Source: Streptomyces malaysiense (GTDB taxonomy: Bacteria; Actinomycetota; Actinomycetes; Streptomycetales; Streptomycetaceae). From it: a stretch of 64,000 bases of DNA. Below the pieces are notes generated by a model that made no database searches, was not told the origin of the DNA, and worked only from the letters and a program-made list of their open reading frames with translations. The position numbers and the translations under genes were made by a program. This document shows positions 63,849-64,000 of this stretch, piece by piece. Location of the stretch: assembly GCF_000980885.2 (NCBI RefSeq), contig NZ_LBDA02000047.1, forward strand, positions 1 through 64,000, in the 5' to 3' direction. The stretch's first letter is position 1, and the number at the start of each line of letters is the position of its first letter.

Positions 63849-64000
63849 ATGTCCTGGGACGAATGGGAACAGCTGAAGGCCGATGCGGCCGCGCGTTCCG
63901 GTTCCACTCGAATGCGGTTGAACCACCTGCCGGACGCCGGCGGCGGCGGCGGTTCGTCCGACGGCGGCCCGGACCCCCTGAAGTCGGACCGGAAGGTCTG
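63849..64000 (+). CDS. start of a further cluster gene (partial)
   Basis: An ATG at 63849 with GGAGG about 9 nt upstream opens SWDEWEQLKADAAARSGST, which runs off the window. This N-terminus, with paired tryptophans and a basic/Gly-rich continuation, is typical of small proteins that precede or follow WXG-type units in Streptomyces. The preceding 248 bp (63601-63848) hold no gene that I can support. Confidence 0.6.
   Translation, partial: MSWDEWEQLKADAAARSGSTRMRLNHLPDAGGGGGSSDGGPDPLKSDRKV

Overview
The window is a high-GC actinobacterial chromosome segment, almost certainly Streptomyces. Gene order (rpmG, a MaoC-type dehydratase pair, murB, tRNA-Trp, secE, nusG, rplK-rplA, rplJ-rplL, rpoB-rpoC, then rpsL-rpsG-fusA-tuf) is the conserved Streptomyces ribosomal/RNA-polymerase neighbourhood. 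GTG and TTG starts are frequent. WhiB-type, DUF397 and HATPase regulators occur as is usual in this genus.

Layout. 1-3.3 kb: a truncated secreted protein, two small unknown genes, a short-chain-dehydrogenase-like protein and a degenerate amidohydrolase. 3.7-5.2 kb: tRNA-Thr and tRNA-Met, rpmG and a HadAB-like dehydratase pair. 5.3-7.5 kb: a TetR repressor and a 14-TM exporter with matching operators. 7.5-9.15 kb: a HATPase / XRE / DUF397 regulatory trio. 9.35-12.8 kb: murB, adenosine deaminase and an aspartate aminotransferase. 13-26.4 kb: tRNA-Trp, secE-nusG, L11-L1, a lipoprotein, L10-L7/L12 and rpoB-rpoC, with clear terminators, an L10-type leader and a strong rpoB promoter.

26.5-46.5 kb is the outstanding region. 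Between rpoC and rpsL lies a complete non-contractile (siphovirus-type) tail gene set. In transcription order it has a tail terminator, tail tube, frameshifted G/GT chaperones, three tape-measure-like ORFs, a distal tail protein, three tandem tail-fibre paralogues, a Gp37-like hub protein, two small tail proteins, an amidase endolysin, a two-helix holin and an XhlA-like protein. No terminase, portal, capsid, protease, integrase or attachment site is visible. The locus has its own XRE, WhiB-like, zinc-ribbon and HTH regulators and a LexA-box-like site. The best reading is a domesticated F-type tailocin (phage-tail bacteriocin) that would be assembled, released by its own lysis genes and targeted by up to three fibres. 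About 2 kb inside it is decayed (a DUF2207 pseudogene) and one gene faces the other way, so partial degeneration is possible.

46.4-49 kb: a PIG-V-like mannosyltransferase and a GT2 polyprenyl-phosphate-type glycosyltransferase. 49-53.7 kb: the str operon (rpsL, rpsG, fusA, tuf) with a good promoter. 53.7-56.6 kb: two membrane proteins flanking a YrhB/glutamine-deamidase-like protein. 56.6-58.2 kb: a second HATPase/XRE/DUF397 trio, paralogous to the first. 58.2-64 kb: a secretion-like cluster with a small WXG-like helical protein, a large helical protein broken by one extra G, a lipoprotein, two membrane-anchored exported proteins and the start of another gene at the window end.
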